Assembly: GCA_007123425.1 (NCBI GenBank)
Contig: SKLC01000076.1
Span: 1-6,001, forward strand
Length of the DNA: 6,001 nt
DNA from: Nitriliruptoraceae bacterium
GTDB taxonomy: Bacteria; Actinomycetota; Nitriliruptoria; Nitriliruptorales; Nitriliruptoraceae
Direction: 5' to 3'
Shown piece by piece: positions 5,995 through 6,001 of the stretch. Position 1 is the first letter of the stretch; each line of letters starts with the position of its first letter. The position numbers and the translations under genes were made by a program. The notes under the pieces were generated by a model, which was not told the DNA's origin, searched no databases, and worked only from the letters and a program-made list of their open reading frames with translations.

Positions 5995-6001
5995 ATGGAG
6001 A
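5995..6001 (+). CDS. cydB: Start of the next gene, probably cydB (cut by the window edge)
   Basis: ATG GAG begins 15 nt after the cydA stop, with AAGG (5983-5986) 8 nt upstream as a ribosome binding site. Only Met-Glu can be read. The identity as cytochrome bd subunit II is inferred entirely from the near-universal cydA-cydB gene order. Confidence 0.5.

Overview
The window is high-GC DNA (about 70% G+C by eye). Strong G/C third-position bias, a CWB2 cell-wall-binding protein with a Sec signal peptide, an acyltransferase-3/SGNH protein and an actinobacterial-looking cytochrome bd operon together suggest a chromosomal segment of an Actinomycetota bacterium. A deep-branching lineage rich in CWB2 proteins (Nitriliruptoria or a relative) is my guess, but I cannot confirm it from sequence alone. 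All supported genes lie on the + strand.

Layout: (1) nt 1-1350 is the 3' part of an OafA-type membrane O-acyltransferase with a C-terminal SGNH domain, cut by the window's left edge. (2) nt 1351-1591 is a short intergenic gap with a GC-only inverted repeat and a possible promoter. (3) nt 1592-3721 encodes a complete secreted protein: signal peptide, three CWB2 repeats, then six PD40/TolB-like propeller repeats. (4) nt 3722-4025 holds two adjacent hairpins, the second with a cUUCGg tetraloop, that probably end the CWB2 transcript. (5) nt 4026-4247 encodes a 73-residue Cys/His protein with a good ribosome binding site. (6) nt 4248-4599 is a 352-bp gap with a small GNRA-loop hairpin, a tandem 7-mer and a 14-bp perfect palindrome upstream of cydA. 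(7) nt 4600-5979 is cydA, cytochrome bd oxidase subunit I, with all expected heme ligands. The first codons of a gene most likely to be cydB begin at 5995.

Functionally there are two themes. The left half is cell-envelope biology: O-acylation of an envelope glycan, and a surface protein held to the wall by CWB2 repeats and displaying a propeller. Hairpins and gaps separate these two genes, so they are neighbours rather than a demonstrated operon. The right half is the start of a cyd operon for high-affinity quinol oxidation. The small zinc-ribbon-like protein between them has no clear functional link to either side.

I found no convincing new system, mobile element, CRISPR array, tRNA or rRNA. 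The most useful leads are the CWB2-propeller architecture, the unannotated-looking small Cys/His protein, and the palindrome upstream of cydA.
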